NCBI RefSeq assembly: GCF_000237925.1
Contig: NC_031497.1
Coordinates: 18,343,705 to 18,407,704, forward strand
Direction: 5' to 3'
Source of the DNA: Schistosoma mansoni
Taxonomy: Eukaryota > Platyhelminthes > Trematoda > Strigeidida > Schistosomatidae
Length of the DNA: 64,000 nt
Below the pieces are notes generated by a model. It saw only the letters and a program-made list of their open reading frames with translations, was not told the DNA's origin and did not search any database. Below, piece by piece: positions 23,001 through 29,700 of this stretch. Position 1 is the stretch's first letter; every line of letters starts with the position of its first letter. Position numbers and translations under genes: made by a program.

Positions 23001-23390
23001 ATAACCAAGATAAATAATTCTTTAGTCAGTCCATACTAATTCCGTTAAAACAAGCATACATATATATACATATATTATACTCACTTTATCTACACGTTTC
23101 TTCTTCGGATGAAAAAGTCCCAAACTTAAATTGGTTTGATGATCTTTCAGTTTTATTGATGTCGATGATGATGTTGGTTGAAATAAAGTAGCAGTAAATG
23201 ATAAATTTCTATAGATTAGACGACTACTACTATAAGTTTTAATAGTAGTACTATTCGTTCTGATACTAATAGGAATTGAATAACATCGAACAGATCCAAA
23301 AGGTAATAATATTGATGAACTATTTGTGATAAAAGTTTTCATTAAGTTGGGAACTTTACAAATGAACATCAATTTATTACATTTAATCAT
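2718..23390 (-). CDS. RMND1: RMND1-like DUF155 mitochondrial protein, ten coding exons
   Basis: Joined exons: 23390-23085, 20989-20769, 18886-18847, 15349-15255, 12054-11955, 11905-11800, 10439-10375, 6607-6531, 3996-3876, 2882-2718. All nine introns are GT-AG and the reading frame is continuous, giving 431 aa (human RMND1 is about 449). Matches to the family in order: GYGFAQCTDLKML, VAVFWNMPEEN, SLLEKFAFSDALALSVKLS, TGELYTI, TPDFYWERP, VRLEWMVIILIFVEVIFEA. RMND1 sits in the mitochondrial inner membrane and supports mitochondrial translation. Here the N-terminus is rich in Ser, Arg and Lys like a transit peptide, and a hydrophobic segment lies at about 407-420. Introns total about 19 kb and carry many mobile elements on both strands. 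The start Met at 23390 is the first in the frame; an in-frame later Met at residue 8 or 17 is possible. Identification rests on remembered family motifs. Confidence 0.9.
3005..3190 (-). repeat. Relic of SMα-type ribozyme repeat
   Basis: On the minus strand a box B-like GGGTTCAAGTCCC (about 3104-3116) is followed by stem I strand AATCCAG, a decayed core, AGGACAAGAC, then GTCCTGGATTCCA. This is the layout of the original SMα hammerhead, but the CTGATGA core reads TTAACAA, so it should be inactive. Confidence 0.5.
3554..3831. repeat. Possible small inverted-repeat element
   Basis: Sixteen-base inverted repeats with one mismatch at 3554-3569 (ACTATAATTTATGGAC) and 3816-3831 enclose 246 bp without coding sequence. 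No clear target duplication was seen. Could be chance in AT-rich DNA. Confidence 0.3.
3876..3996 (-). CDS. RMND1: RMND1-like exon 9 (residues 337-377)
   Basis: 121 nt, TTTATAG acceptor, GTATGT donor. Codes ETPDFYWERPDVEKLFEKLK, matching ITPDFYWDRENLEGLYDKT. Confidence 0.9.
4075..4390 (-). repeat. Solo LTR fossil (family of the LTR at 29628-29984)
   Basis: The reverse strand carries a TATA-like ATAAATACCC, then TTTATGTACATAAA, GCGCCTTTTCTCCCGT and a TAG-rich end, in the same order as the solo LTR nested in the LINE at 29.6 kb. Ends are worn, so limits are approximate. An old fossil. Confidence 0.55.
4391..4765 (-). mobile_element. Penelope-like element fragment (RT C-terminal part)
   Basis: Minus-strand frame with FQRLRIHRSTLAERKNEK, then LRKNGYPHNFLNKY and ILPYIKDI. 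This order is typical of the stretch between the RT palm and the GIY-YIG domain of Penelope-like elements. No RT catalytic motif or endonuclease is in this piece. Confidence 0.6.
4900..4965 (-). mobile_element. RTE LINE 3'-end scrap
   Basis: The reversed end reads GGTGGGCGGCCGATGCCACT then GGGGTAACAGCCG, the same 3' end seen in the RTE copies ending near 36525 and 44400. Confidence 0.5.
5007..5049. repeat. (TA)n microsatellite
   Basis: About 21 uninterrupted TA dinucleotides beside the RTE scrap. Confidence 0.95.
5050..5539. other. Intronic AT-rich stretch, nothing recognised
   Basis: Lies in intron 8 of the RMND1-like gene. Only short chance ORFs. Confidence 0.5.
5540..6000 (-). mobile_element. 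RTE-clade LINE fragment (SR3-like), RT C-terminal end
   Basis: Read in several frames on the minus strand it gives LLVFDHRCLWSIARV, HRVTNV, SIDEVMNSHRSK and LSHVDRCRL. These align with the 3' end of the SR3-type LINE that reads LVFDHRCLRNIARI, HRVSN and LSHVGRCRLPGW. Frames shift between blocks, so it is dead. Confidence 0.6.
6531..6607 (-). CDS. RMND1: RMND1-like exon 8 (residues 312-337)
   Basis: 77 nt, TTTTGTAG acceptor, GTAAGT donor. Codes KTGRGARFRQSAVLRKTGEL, matching [20 protein letters not shown]. Confidence 0.85.
7204..7405. mobile_element. Ribozyme SINE with 13-bp target duplication
   Basis: The 13-base word ACTGATTACCTAT occurs at 7204-7216 and 7393-7405 and flanks the element 7217-7392. 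Inside, 17-nt inverted repeats (7217-7233 and 7337-7353) bracket a body carrying the hammerhead on the minus strand, while the tail (CTCCACAAAACCCC) is on the plus strand. The duplication supports target-primed insertion; the body is flipped relative to the tail. Confidence 0.75.
7267..7312 (-). ncRNA. Hammerhead ribozyme, canonical core
   Basis: Minus strand: stem I GCACTG, core CTGAGGA (fits CUGANGA), stem II GTCCC/loop ATAAT/AGGAC, box GAAA, very short stem III CGGCCG, cleavage triplet GTC, then CAGTGC closing stem I exactly. A two- to four-bp stem III is known from schistosome and Penelope-type hammerheads and often needs a dimer for activity. Core residues are all present; activity is inferred. 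Confidence 0.75.
7640..7815 (-). repeat. Ribozyme SINE copy (minus)
   Basis: Reversed order: tRNA-like part with box B GGTTCGAATCCC near 7778, hammerhead region complement(7697-7742), then the 3' part. The core reads CTGAGAA, so the invariant G is lost and the ribozyme is probably dead. No tail piece is seen at the right. Confidence 0.7.
8120..8632 (+). mobile_element. RTE-type LINE 3'-end fragment
   Basis: Shares its whole order of blocks with the minus copy at 25235-25700 (GGCGCTTTAACCGGG, CCCATGGTAG/CTACCATGGG, GGTCAGACCC) and ends TTGTACCAATATTTATGTG then TTTAAACA and ATAAATAAATAA, the 3' end of the LINE at 28488-31195. No intact ORF. Confidence 0.6.
8640..9169. other. Intronic AT-rich stretch
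   Basis: Intron 7. A short run of CTAC repeats near 8800-8816; otherwise nothing recognised. Confidence 0.5.
9170..9673 (+). repeat. Solo LTR fossil (family of 1380-1978)
   Basis: Shares with the LTR at 1380 the blocks TTCACAGCCAC-like, TTGTACAAAT, TTCTATTTTATGG, TGGTCTG, GGTATATA and GGTGTT..GGACT, and ends ATAACA. No internal region is present. Clearly diverged, so old. Confidence 0.65.
9674..10374. other. Intron 7 remainder
   Basis: AT-rich sequence up to exon 7. A worn tRNA-like stretch may lie near 10050-10100 but no boxes can be defended. Confidence 0.4.
10375..10439 (-). CDS. RMND1: RMND1-like exon 7 (residues 290-311)
   Basis: 65 nt, TTTAG acceptor, GTAAGT donor. Codes KLSLLENGFDTAVVEIEPW, aligning with KLAIWEASLDKFIESIQSI. 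Confidence 0.85.
10715..11050 (+). mobile_element. RTE-clade LINE fragment (SR2-like), 3' coding end
   Basis: Reads IFNTNVQTIPLYGAETWRT, then CLDKILGV, DTISNSLLWERTNQLPTEEE and further decayed text. This is the C-terminal part of the RTE ORF also seen at 36510-39400. Stops and frame changes show it is dead. Confidence 0.65.
11454..11744 (+). repeat. Diverged ribozyme SINE with 22-bp terminal inverted repeats
   Basis: Inverted repeats at 11454-11475 and 11723-11744 match at 21 of 22 positions. Between them lie the SMα-like 5' region (TTAGACATTAAAACCGTTG), a tRNA-like part and a decayed hammerhead (GCTGCTTGAAAAGTCCCAGA, then AACAAAACGACTGTC). The arms differ from those of other copies in the window yet agree with each other. 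Confidence 0.65.
11800..11905 (-). CDS. RMND1: RMND1-like exon 6 (residues 255-290)
   Basis: 106 nt, TTATTAG acceptor, GTAGGT donor. Codes LLEKFAFSDALALS, almost identical to ILEKFAFSNALCLS of the family: the strongest single match. Confidence 0.9.
11955..12054 (-). CDS. RMND1: RMND1-like exon 5 (residues 221-254)
   Basis: 100 nt, ATCATAG acceptor, GTGAGC donor. Codes DQTRVVGEDIYLH, aligning with SKLHRGEIKL of vertebrate RMND1, then a Gln-rich insert. The intron after it is only 49 nt. Confidence 0.8.
12055..12859. other. Intron 4 stretch, nothing recognised
   Basis: AT-rich, no coding frame or repeat family identified. Confidence 0.5.
12860..13420 (+). mobile_element. Penelope-like element fragment with GIY-YIG domain
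   Basis: Frames give NIIRNALVHIKDK, then KLGCIDCDTFYIGESSREIL and KEHLRY, the conserved start of the GIY-YIG endonuclease of Penelope-like elements (C-x-x-C, YIGE, R, EH), and ELERLQIESATEVHF. The RT palm is absent and the frame is interrupted, so it is a dead fragment. Known schistosome Penelope-like elements include Cercyon; the exact family is not fixed. Confidence 0.65.
13602..14076. repeat. Long ribozyme SINE with ~50-bp terminal inverted repeats
   Basis: The tail is at the left on the minus strand (TTGTGGAGATTTAG), then an inverted arm 13642-13694. The body is on the plus strand: SMα-like 5' region from about 13780 (GTGACCAGTGGAGTTCA), tRNA-like part with box A AGTGGTCTATCGGTTAAG and box B GGGTTCGGATC, hammerhead 13983-14028 and right arm 14026-14076. 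Both arms carry the private variant GCGTGAGTC where other copies have ATCATGAGTC. Stem II is weakened by two mismatches. Confidence 0.75.
13983..14028 (+). ncRNA. Hammerhead ribozyme motif in SINE
   Basis: GCACTG, core CTGAGGA, GTCCC-ACAAT-AAGAC, GAAA, CGGCCG, GTC cleavage site, CAATGC. Core bases are intact; stems I and II have mismatches, so activity may be low. Confidence 0.6.
14080..14839. other. Intron 4 stretch, nothing firm
   Basis: AT-rich with a weak tRNA-like text near 14320-14350 that lacks clear boxes. Confidence 0.4.
14840..15215 (+). repeat. Solo LTR fossil (family of 29628-29984)
   Basis: Shares ATCCAATCAGAG-like text, ACTATAAAAACCC, TATTTTCTGTACATAAATGA, AGTAAAG.GCTTCCC, GTTCAAGTCG..GTGTA and AGTTCTAGCT with the LTR at 29.6-30.0 kb. 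Limits are approximate. Lies in intron 4 close to exon 4. Confidence 0.65.
15255..15349 (-). CDS. RMND1: RMND1-like exon 4 (residues 190-221)
   Basis: 95 nt, ATTTAG acceptor, GTGAGT donor. Codes HQSLLKEFRQF then ERED LRYCLT, matching the helical stretch after VFWN in the family. Confidence 0.8.
15558..15765. repeat. Ribozyme SINE copy with flipped body
   Basis: Body on the minus strand: hammerhead region complement(15617-15662), box B GGTTCGAATCTC and part of the tRNA-like region. The tail (AATTCTCCACAAAACCCCC) follows on the plus strand. The cleavage triplet reads TTC instead of GTC and one stem I pair is lost. Confidence 0.7.
15770..16525. other. Intron 3 stretch, nothing recognised
   Basis: AT-rich; only chance ORFs. 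Confidence 0.5.
16526..16800 (+). repeat. Ribozyme SINE copy (older)
   Basis: SMα-like 5' region (GAAGTTAGACATTAAAACTA), tRNA-like part and hammerhead region 16704-16749. The core reads CTGATCA, which breaks the invariant GA, while stem II (GTCCC/AGGAC) and GAAA are kept. The 3' arm is diverged (TAGCTTAGATTGATTAA). Confidence 0.65.
17020..17459 (+). repeat. Solo LTR fossil (family of 1380-1978)
   Basis: Blocks shared with the 3' LTR at 1380 include GTCTCTAAATTATA, TCACAGCCACACTTGGCTTG, ATCTTGTACAAATATTATTT, TATTTTATGGTGTG and GGACGCTAGG, and the end is ATAACA at 17459. The 5' quarter is unclear. The two are closer to each other than to the copy at 9.2 kb. Confidence 0.7.
17890..18070 (+). 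repeat. Ribozyme SINE copy (5' truncated)
   Basis: Begins within box A (ATCGGTTAAGTGCTC), box B GGGTTCGAATCTC, hammerhead region 17966-18011 with good stems I and II, then the 3' part in the same orientation. The GAAA box reads GAGA in this copy. Confidence 0.75.
18071..18846. other. Intron 3 remainder
   Basis: AT-rich up to exon 3. The stretch 18675-18725 resembles a tRNA (AGTGGTAGCATGGTC and GGGTTCGATTTC) but the arms do not pair well. Confidence 0.4.
18847..18886 (-). CDS. RMND1: RMND1-like exon 3, 40-nt exon (residues 176-189)
   Basis: Forty nucleotides between a TTTCAG acceptor and a GTAAGT donor, coding NGVAVFWNMPEEN. This is the DUF155 VFWN motif. Too short to appear as an ORF; found by reading splice sites and frame. 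Confidence 0.85.
18887..20768. other. Intron 2 of the RMND1-like gene
   Basis: About 1.9 kb. Slightly GC-richer block at 19920-20160 without a coherent frame or recognised repeat. Nothing else supported. Confidence 0.5.
20769..20989 (-). CDS. RMND1: RMND1-like exon 2 (residues 103-176)
   Basis: 221 nt between a CATATACAG acceptor and a GTAAGT donor. Contains GYGFAQCTDLKML, which aligns with the CTAFATADEYHL region of animal RMND1, and EVLLIS, which aligns with NILVMG. The last codon is split 2+1 with exon 3. Confidence 0.85.
20990..22840. other. Intron 1 of the RMND1-like gene, left part
   Basis: AT-rich. No extra coding exon is needed, because exon 1 and exon 2 join in phase 0. Nothing recognised. 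Confidence 0.5.
22847..22982. repeat. Palindromic ribozyme SINE derivative
   Basis: Two 37-nt arms (22847-22883 and 22905-22941, one mismatch) surround a 21-nt loop that keeps only the end of the ribozyme (CCTGGAAGCACTGGACGGCC). The tail with CTCCACAAAACCCCTTC follows at the right. The tRNA-like part and most of the hammerhead are gone. Confidence 0.8.
23085..23390 (-). CDS. RMND1: RMND1-like exon 1 (residues 1-102)
   Basis: Ends in PKKKRVDK followed by a GTGAGT donor in phase 0. Rich in Ser, Thr and Lys/Arg with hardly any acidic residues, as in a mitochondrial transit peptide. A possible acceptor (AAACAG, ending at about 23398) lies just upstream of the Met, which would suit cis- or trans-splicing of the leader; that is inference. 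Confidence 0.75.
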
Positions 23391-23844
23391 GGGAATGCTG
23401 TTTAAGAGAATATTTTTTTGATGAATTAGGTTGCTAAAACAAATGAAAAACTCAGTGAATAAATATGGTTATAGAATAATTTAAAATATGTGAATTTTAT
23501 ATGTAAATAAGTCAACTTTTGACCCTGGCAACCATGATGAAGATTAATGAATTACATATATATTACTCACAATAACTCATCGTTGATTTCAATTGGGTGC
23601 ACTAATTAATTGAGCTTAAAGATTATACCTAACCATAAAGTATACAGTATCAGAAGGAAATCATACACACAAAAAAACTGTAAGTTATTGTAGATCGAAT
23701 TTACGAGATGATCATTATATAGCTAGTGAGATGCTTTTCATGACTAACAAGTGAAGTAAAAGAATGAAAATATTAAGTAGATTATAACTAATTTACTAAT
23801 CAGATATCAGTTATAACCAACGGAGTCAATGGTATATATGTGAA
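23391..23844. other. Spacer between the RMND1-like gene and an upstream ORF
   Basis: 454 bp, AT-rich. It should hold the 5' leader or promoter of the RMND1-like gene; no motif can be named. Confidence 0.4.
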
Positions 23845-24222
23845 TTAGTTCAAGTTGTCACACCATATATAAGCACAAAGAGACCAAGTTATTTGATGGA
23901 CAACTTTAGAAGTTGTATTCAAGTGAGTTTGACATCTTTCGTCGGTCAAATGGCAAAGAATAAAACTCTTAATCGCCGTTAACAATCCTTTACACAACCA
24001 TGCCAAACTGTATCCATTGATATAGCGATTTGCTGTTACTCCACGTTCTTCCTCAAAATTAAATGTAATTGATGGATGAATGTTAAATAAATTAACTTTT
24101 TCATCTTTATCTTTCAATATCATTAAAATATCGTTTTGAATGCGACAAATAGTTGTTGACTGATTATTCTTTAGTTTTGTAGGATAAATTTCTGCCAGAA
24201 AAAGACTCAGTGGTGATTTCAT
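23845..24222 (-). CDS. Hypothetical protein or terminal exon, 125 codons
   Basis: Open for 125 codons from ATG 24222 and for ten more codons before it. The product has no clear low-complexity bias and contains ERGVTANRYINGYSLAWLCK and several Cys and Trp, which is unlike the chance ORFs of this AT-rich region. I do not recognise a family. A weak acceptor (GATGCTGTAG) lies just before the Met, so it could be the last exon of a gene whose earlier exons lie between here and 26 kb. It shares strand with the RMND1-like gene 454 bp downstream. It may also be a pseudogene or chance. Confidence 0.35.
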   Translation of the reverse strand: MKSPLSLFLAEIYPTKLKNNQSTTICRIQNDILMILKDKDEKVNLFNIHPSITFNFEEERGVTANRYINGYSLAWLCKGLLTAIKSFILCHLTDERCQTHLNTTSKVVHQITWSLCAYIWCDNLN

Positions 24223-25234
24223 GGCTACAGCATCAGGTTGCTCGTCTTATTCATTGTTGAATTAAAAATGGAGACTAAACACCATCTGGCTTGGTTAAGC
24301 AAAGAATAGTTAAGGGTAATTAAGAGTTCTATATACAGTCACTTAGTTGACATGGGATTCCAAGTTAACTAAAATAAAGCTTTCAAAGTTAACCAACATA
24401 CTGCATCAAATTTTACTGTATGATCTAACGACCCGTCTTTTTCACACTGTATAACTATAAGAATTTACATTTAGAAACCTAACTTTTGTACTTAAAAGAA
24501 GTTTGTAGAATCCTTACCTAGGCAGACGACATATATATACAAAAATGGATTATAACAGAACATTGATTCATCACACTCATTCAAACCTATCTAATTCTAT
24601 TTCCTTTTTGTGTTTCTACATGGTTCATAAATCCTACTGTTTGTTCTAACGCATATACCATAAAATTGACTTTTGATCGACATACCTTGTTAACTCTTTT
24701 GTTAATATCCAATCTAGCAACAACTGATCAACATGTTTTCTTTCTTTTCTCTTAGAAACCATTAATTTTATTACTAAAAAATTACATTATCTCTCTTCTT
24801 TCAATTACTTAGTTGATTAGACGACAATATTCTCAAAATCACGCATGACTCGGAATTTCGTACACCTTAGTCATCATTTTTTTCACATTAACACAAATTT
24901 GTCAAGCATTAACCTATTCAGAGACTGGTTGATTTCTTTTTGAGGATTAGTCTAGGTTTAAAGTTTAACTAGATAGCTTCCTTCCACCAACTGGGCTACA
25001 AGGTGTAACTACTGATAAATCTTCAACTTCATCTCAACTAGTTAGTAATAAACTTTACATAATTGTTGTAAATTAACACTGGAACTAACAAAGTATAATT
25101 CTGTAGAATTATGACTTGAATGCTAGGGTATCCAACTTTTAAAAACCCAGGTTTTATATCCGAATCCTATCCCATCTACTTTGACTAGGTATTGATAAGT
25201 ATTCGTTGATGAAGAGGATTGATTAAAACCAAAT
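24223..25234. other. AT-rich intergenic stretch
   Basis: No coding frame or repeat recognised. Confidence 0.5.
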
Positions 25235-25700
25235 ACTTATTTCATTTATTTATTTAAACACATAAACATTGGTACAAGGAGGTACCGAATAGGCATGCGC
25301 TACATAAATCATTCGATATGTGTAAGGGCTAAGATACTGCCCGAGTACCCAGACCGAATAAGGTAGTTTTTTAGGGGGTCACACCCCGAGCCTTTGACCT
25401 AAAGGTCTGATCCACAAGGCAGTGGGGCATCGTGAGGAGATGTAGTCCCATGGTAGCCGGTGACCAACGATTGGTTTATACGCCATTTGTTCCTTCAGTA
25501 TACTGGAGCCCACGTGCACCATTGGTTTGGAATCAAGGTTTTCCAACTCCCCTAGGCGGACTCGCCGTGTCTACCGGCCCGGTTAAAGCGCCGGGCATTC
25601 GCTTTCCGTTCTCTCAATTTTGTGAACAACACCCCGACACGAGAAGGCAGTGAGTAGGACTTCCCTGGCAGTGGTTGTATGTTCGTGGCCACTTAAGAGT
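25235..25700 (-). mobile_element. RTE-type LINE 3'-end fragment
   Basis: Reverse copy of the 8120-8632 element. The reversed 3' end is CCAATGTTTATGTG then TTTAAATAAATAAATG. GC-rich compared with its surroundings. Coding capacity is lost. Confidence 0.6.
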
Positions 25701-26356
25701 ATTTTGAGAGGGAGAGCTGACTCTCCCCACTCTCAGCCGTACACTAACGTGTATAACGATGACTGGGTGTAAGTCTCAGTGTTATAAATTCAACAATACC
25801 TTAGAAACAGACAGATGACAGATTTGAACCCTAAAATACCCTATGTTTTTATTATTTTCGCTTCAACATAATCATCAATACTGACTTGGTCATGAAACCT
25901 TAAAAATATGTGTAATTTAAAATAAGAATCTAAAAACTTAATATATAACTTTCTCTATTATTTAGATTACTTTTGAACAACGTATATATTTATGTCTAGA
26001 AAAAAATGATACATCAGTTGAATATACCAACTTTCAAACATAAATAATTGGAACCTTGAAATTAATAGTACACTAAAAAAGGGAAAAAAAATTCACCAAT
26101 TCAAATGATTAGTACAATGATGCAATTAAAACAAACCATAGAAAATTCAATCACAGGCATAGCAAATATGACTAAAAGATGGGGGGAAAGCAATAAAAAA
26201 CAAATTATTTTCAAGAAATATTTTCTTATTTTTTTTCAAAAACAAACTTAGTCCTTCTACATGATGCCCCCATTCAAAAAGAAAAAACAACAAATATTAT
26301 GACGTTATACACTGTAGGAAAACAAGGTTGTAAAATAACCTAATGTCTACGAAACG
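25701..26356. other. Spacer downstream of the CPPED1-like gene
   Basis: Upper part may be more of the LINE (CTCTCCCCACTCTCAGCC near 25722); the remainder is AT-rich 3' flank. No clear poly(A) signal close to the stop. Confidence 0.4.
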
Positions 26357-26746
26357 TTAAATTTCTGGTTGTTTGCCAGAGTTCAAGATTTCCTCTAATT
26401 CATCCAACGTCCAATAGACATGCTTTAAAATGTCTTCATTTTCATGATTGTTACCATCAATTTGAACAAGACGAATTCCTGGTTGATCATCACCTAATTG
26501 AACACAAACAGATGATGAAGTGATCATTGAAAATGATTTATCAGTATTGTTTTTATTAGTATGATTATTATTTTCATCAATTATTAATGGGGTATAAGTT
26601 GCTATATTGTTTTTATGTAAATGACCAGCGAATGAATAATAAATTTTATGTTGATAAAGTTTATTGACAAATTCTTTACGATAATTTATTGGTATATTGA
26701 AATAATTATCTGGTTCATTTATATCTTCTAAGAAAAATGGAGTGTG
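26357..26746 (-). CDS. CPPED1: CPPED1-like exon 2 (residues 200-328, stop)
   Basis: 390 nt after a T-rich acceptor ending TTTTTTAG. Starts HTPFFLEDINEPDNYF, matching HIPLFLESIDEDDDYYF, and carries the GHLH metal-ligand motif. It has no internal Met early on, so it is easy to miss as an ORF. Confidence 0.92.
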   Translation of the reverse strand, partial: HTPFFLEDINEPDNYFNIPINYRKEFVNKLYQHKIYYSFAGHLHKNNIATYTPLIIDENNNHTNKNNTDKSFSMITSSSVCVQLGDDQPGIRLVQIDGNNHENEDILKHVYWTLDELEEILNSGKQPEI

Positions 26747-29700
26747 CTAAAAAAGAAAAAAAAGTGAGGGGGGGAGTGTAAAAAAATGGGAGGAGAAAAA
26801 CAACAATGACAATAAAAGTTGTACGACAAAAATCATAAATTAGACTAACTAAACTATTGATACTATTGGATGTGAAAAATTGATTGATTTATGCAATCAA
26901 TTCGAAAATGGAAGGTTACCATATACCAAGATATTTTATAGATTTGATGACCAAACTTAAGTTATGAGAAAGAGATGTAGCAGCGATAAATTGGTGGAAT
27001 ACGAAGCAATCGAAATCAATGGTTAGAGTGACGTAGATGAATAAAAATCACTTAACAAGTGCAAGTTTATATGGTGAGCTGTAACCTACACTTTCTATGT
27101 AAGGGCTAGTGAAAATACCTAATGGGCTAAACTGTGTTAGGTAAGGAGGAGTTCGAACCCATGACCTACTGATTGAGAGTCTATTGTTTAGGTGAGTAAA
27201 TCATGACATTAATCACTATGCCTCTAAAACAATAGTTGTACTACTGAGACATAAAAGATAAACAGGGAGGTTTACATTATTTATTTGAACACATAAATGT
27301 TGGTACAAAGGGGCACCGAATACATATGCGCCACACAAATCTCATTTGATTTGTGTGAGGGCTGTGATACTGCCCGGGTGCCCAAACCGAAGCAGAGGAG
27401 GTTTACATAAAAAGTTTATCTGAATTGTCTAGGTTTTACGCTTTTACAACAATGATTCATTTATCCATAGACAGTATGAAATTGCTACAACTCGTAATAT
27501 TGCAGTAGGAAGGAATATTCACAAAACCAAAAGAATTAAACCAATAATAACAATATTAACGGTAGTGAGGACAATGGATTAGGGAATAATAAACACTATG
27601 CATCATGTGTATATGCACAGTCAACAAATCGTTCAATGCTATTACTATAACCACTTAAATTCAAAGTAATTACTACTAACCAGCTTAATGGACATCCGAT
27701 TTCTCAGTGCTAACTTGATTTTTAGTGTTGGATAGTTAACTGGCTGACTACCAATAACAATGTTAGACATATTCGCCTCGCCTCGCTAATCAGATATGGC
27801 AACTTGAGCCAACACATCTGTCTCAGGCTCTATTTCGATGTCGATGATGTAAATTTGTTCTAATAGAAATAAAACAACTTTAACCAACAAAGTGATAGGA
27901 GCAACAATAGACTAATTTTATCTAGTTCAAAGATTCGGTTTGTTTGGTAAATGGGGATAAAATGTGAATTTTAGAAATCATGAGTATTAAACCTAATTTG
28001 GAAAGGAATTTTTATCAAGTCCACTAATTCTAAGCCACAATTATGACAATAAAAATGATCACTGTTTCATATAATTTAAATCTTTTTCAGTAACAAACGA
28101 GATTTTATGGTGGTTCACCATAACTACAGAATGGTACAAATCACTAAAATATCAAATTCGTAGATTTAATATTTTAATTAAGAAACAATGAAGAAACTAA
28201 TACTCGTTGGGGCAATACAATCCAATATATAGGTAAAAGAAAAATCAAGGGAATAATATTCACTAGGAAATAAATGAGACTCTTTAAAACTGGTTTTCAA
28301 TCATATAATTTAACTTTGCCTTAGAGGTTACGGTCTCCAACATTCAATCACTAAGTCCCTGATCCGAAACCTGATTTGCTTACTTCGGTTTCGGCAGCCA
28401 AATAGTATCATTGGTCCCTACATTTAATGTCGCTCACACCCAAGTACCTAGTTAATGATTTAAATTTCTTCTTCAATCACCAACTTGTCCTAATTCGAAA
28501 CGGTGTCTTTTCGTCATCTCCGCCTATGCCCCGACAGATTGCAGCTCCGATGCAATCAAGGATGAGTTCTACCACCAGTTAACTGTTCTTCTCCAGAAAG
28601 CGCGTTCGACAGATATTGTAGTATTAGCCGGAGACTTGAATGCACAGGTCGGGCGTCTAGGCACAGAAGAGAGTCGTTTAGGTGGCCGATGGGGACTTGT
28701 TGGTCGCAGGACAGATAACGGGGACCGTTTGCTGCAACTGTGCACAGACTACAACCTGTTTCTGGCTAGCACTAACTTCCGGCACAGTCGTCGCCGGTGT
28801 GGCACCTGGCGTCCTTTCTCTGCATCCCAAGCCTGGACTCAGATTGATCACATCGCGATCAGCTACCGCTGGCGTGGTTGTGTACAAGACTGCCGCTCCT
28901 TTTGGAGTACCTATCTGGACTCTGATCATGCCCTAGTCTGCGCCAATCTTACTTACTTTTCAGTGGCCGAAGAAATGACCGCCGTCAACGGATTGATATT
29001 AGTAAATTGGCTGCAACTTCTGTTGCAAGTAAGTATCGGTAACTGCCGGAAGCTCTTCCAACTCATCCGAGCCACTGGCAGCAAGAAGTCTGGTGTGAGT
29101 GAAACAATCTGCGAAGATGACGGGAAGCCAATCACTAACATCTCTCGGCGTCTTGGACGATGGGCGGAATTTTTCGAAGGGCAGTTCAACTGGCCTGCTG
29201 CTCCAGCAACATCGACCAGTTTGTCCTGCCCCCATGGCCGGTGAAGACTGATCCACCAAACGAGGCGGAAGTCCGCAAGGAACTCCAACTCTTGAAACGT
29301 TACAAATCACCGGGCTCAGATGACTAACCTCTGGCTCTTTTTAAAGATGGTGGTGACTTTCTGATTAAGGAATTGACTGTGTTGTTTGCAAAGGTTTGGG
29401 AGCAAGAAAGTGTTCCAACATCATGGAATGAGTCGATAGTTGTCCCTACCTTTAAAAAGGGTTCACGTTGTTCCTGTAACAATTATCGGGGGATAAGTCT
29501 ACTTCCGATTGCGTCCAAACTATTGGCTTGTCATTCTTCGTAGGTTGTTTAAAACCCGAGAACGATTGACTCGCGAGGAGCAGGCTGGTTTTCGTTCTGG
29601 TCGAGGATGCATTGATCATATCTTCACTGTTAAGTCGCCTTACAGTAAACTCTATCAGAGCCTCCAGAGGCTCATAAAGAACCCCAACCAATCAGCGATT

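Noticed and set aside
27120-27190. Reversed box B-like GGAGTTCGAACCC
   Set aside because: Only one box is convincing and no cloverleaf can be drawn.
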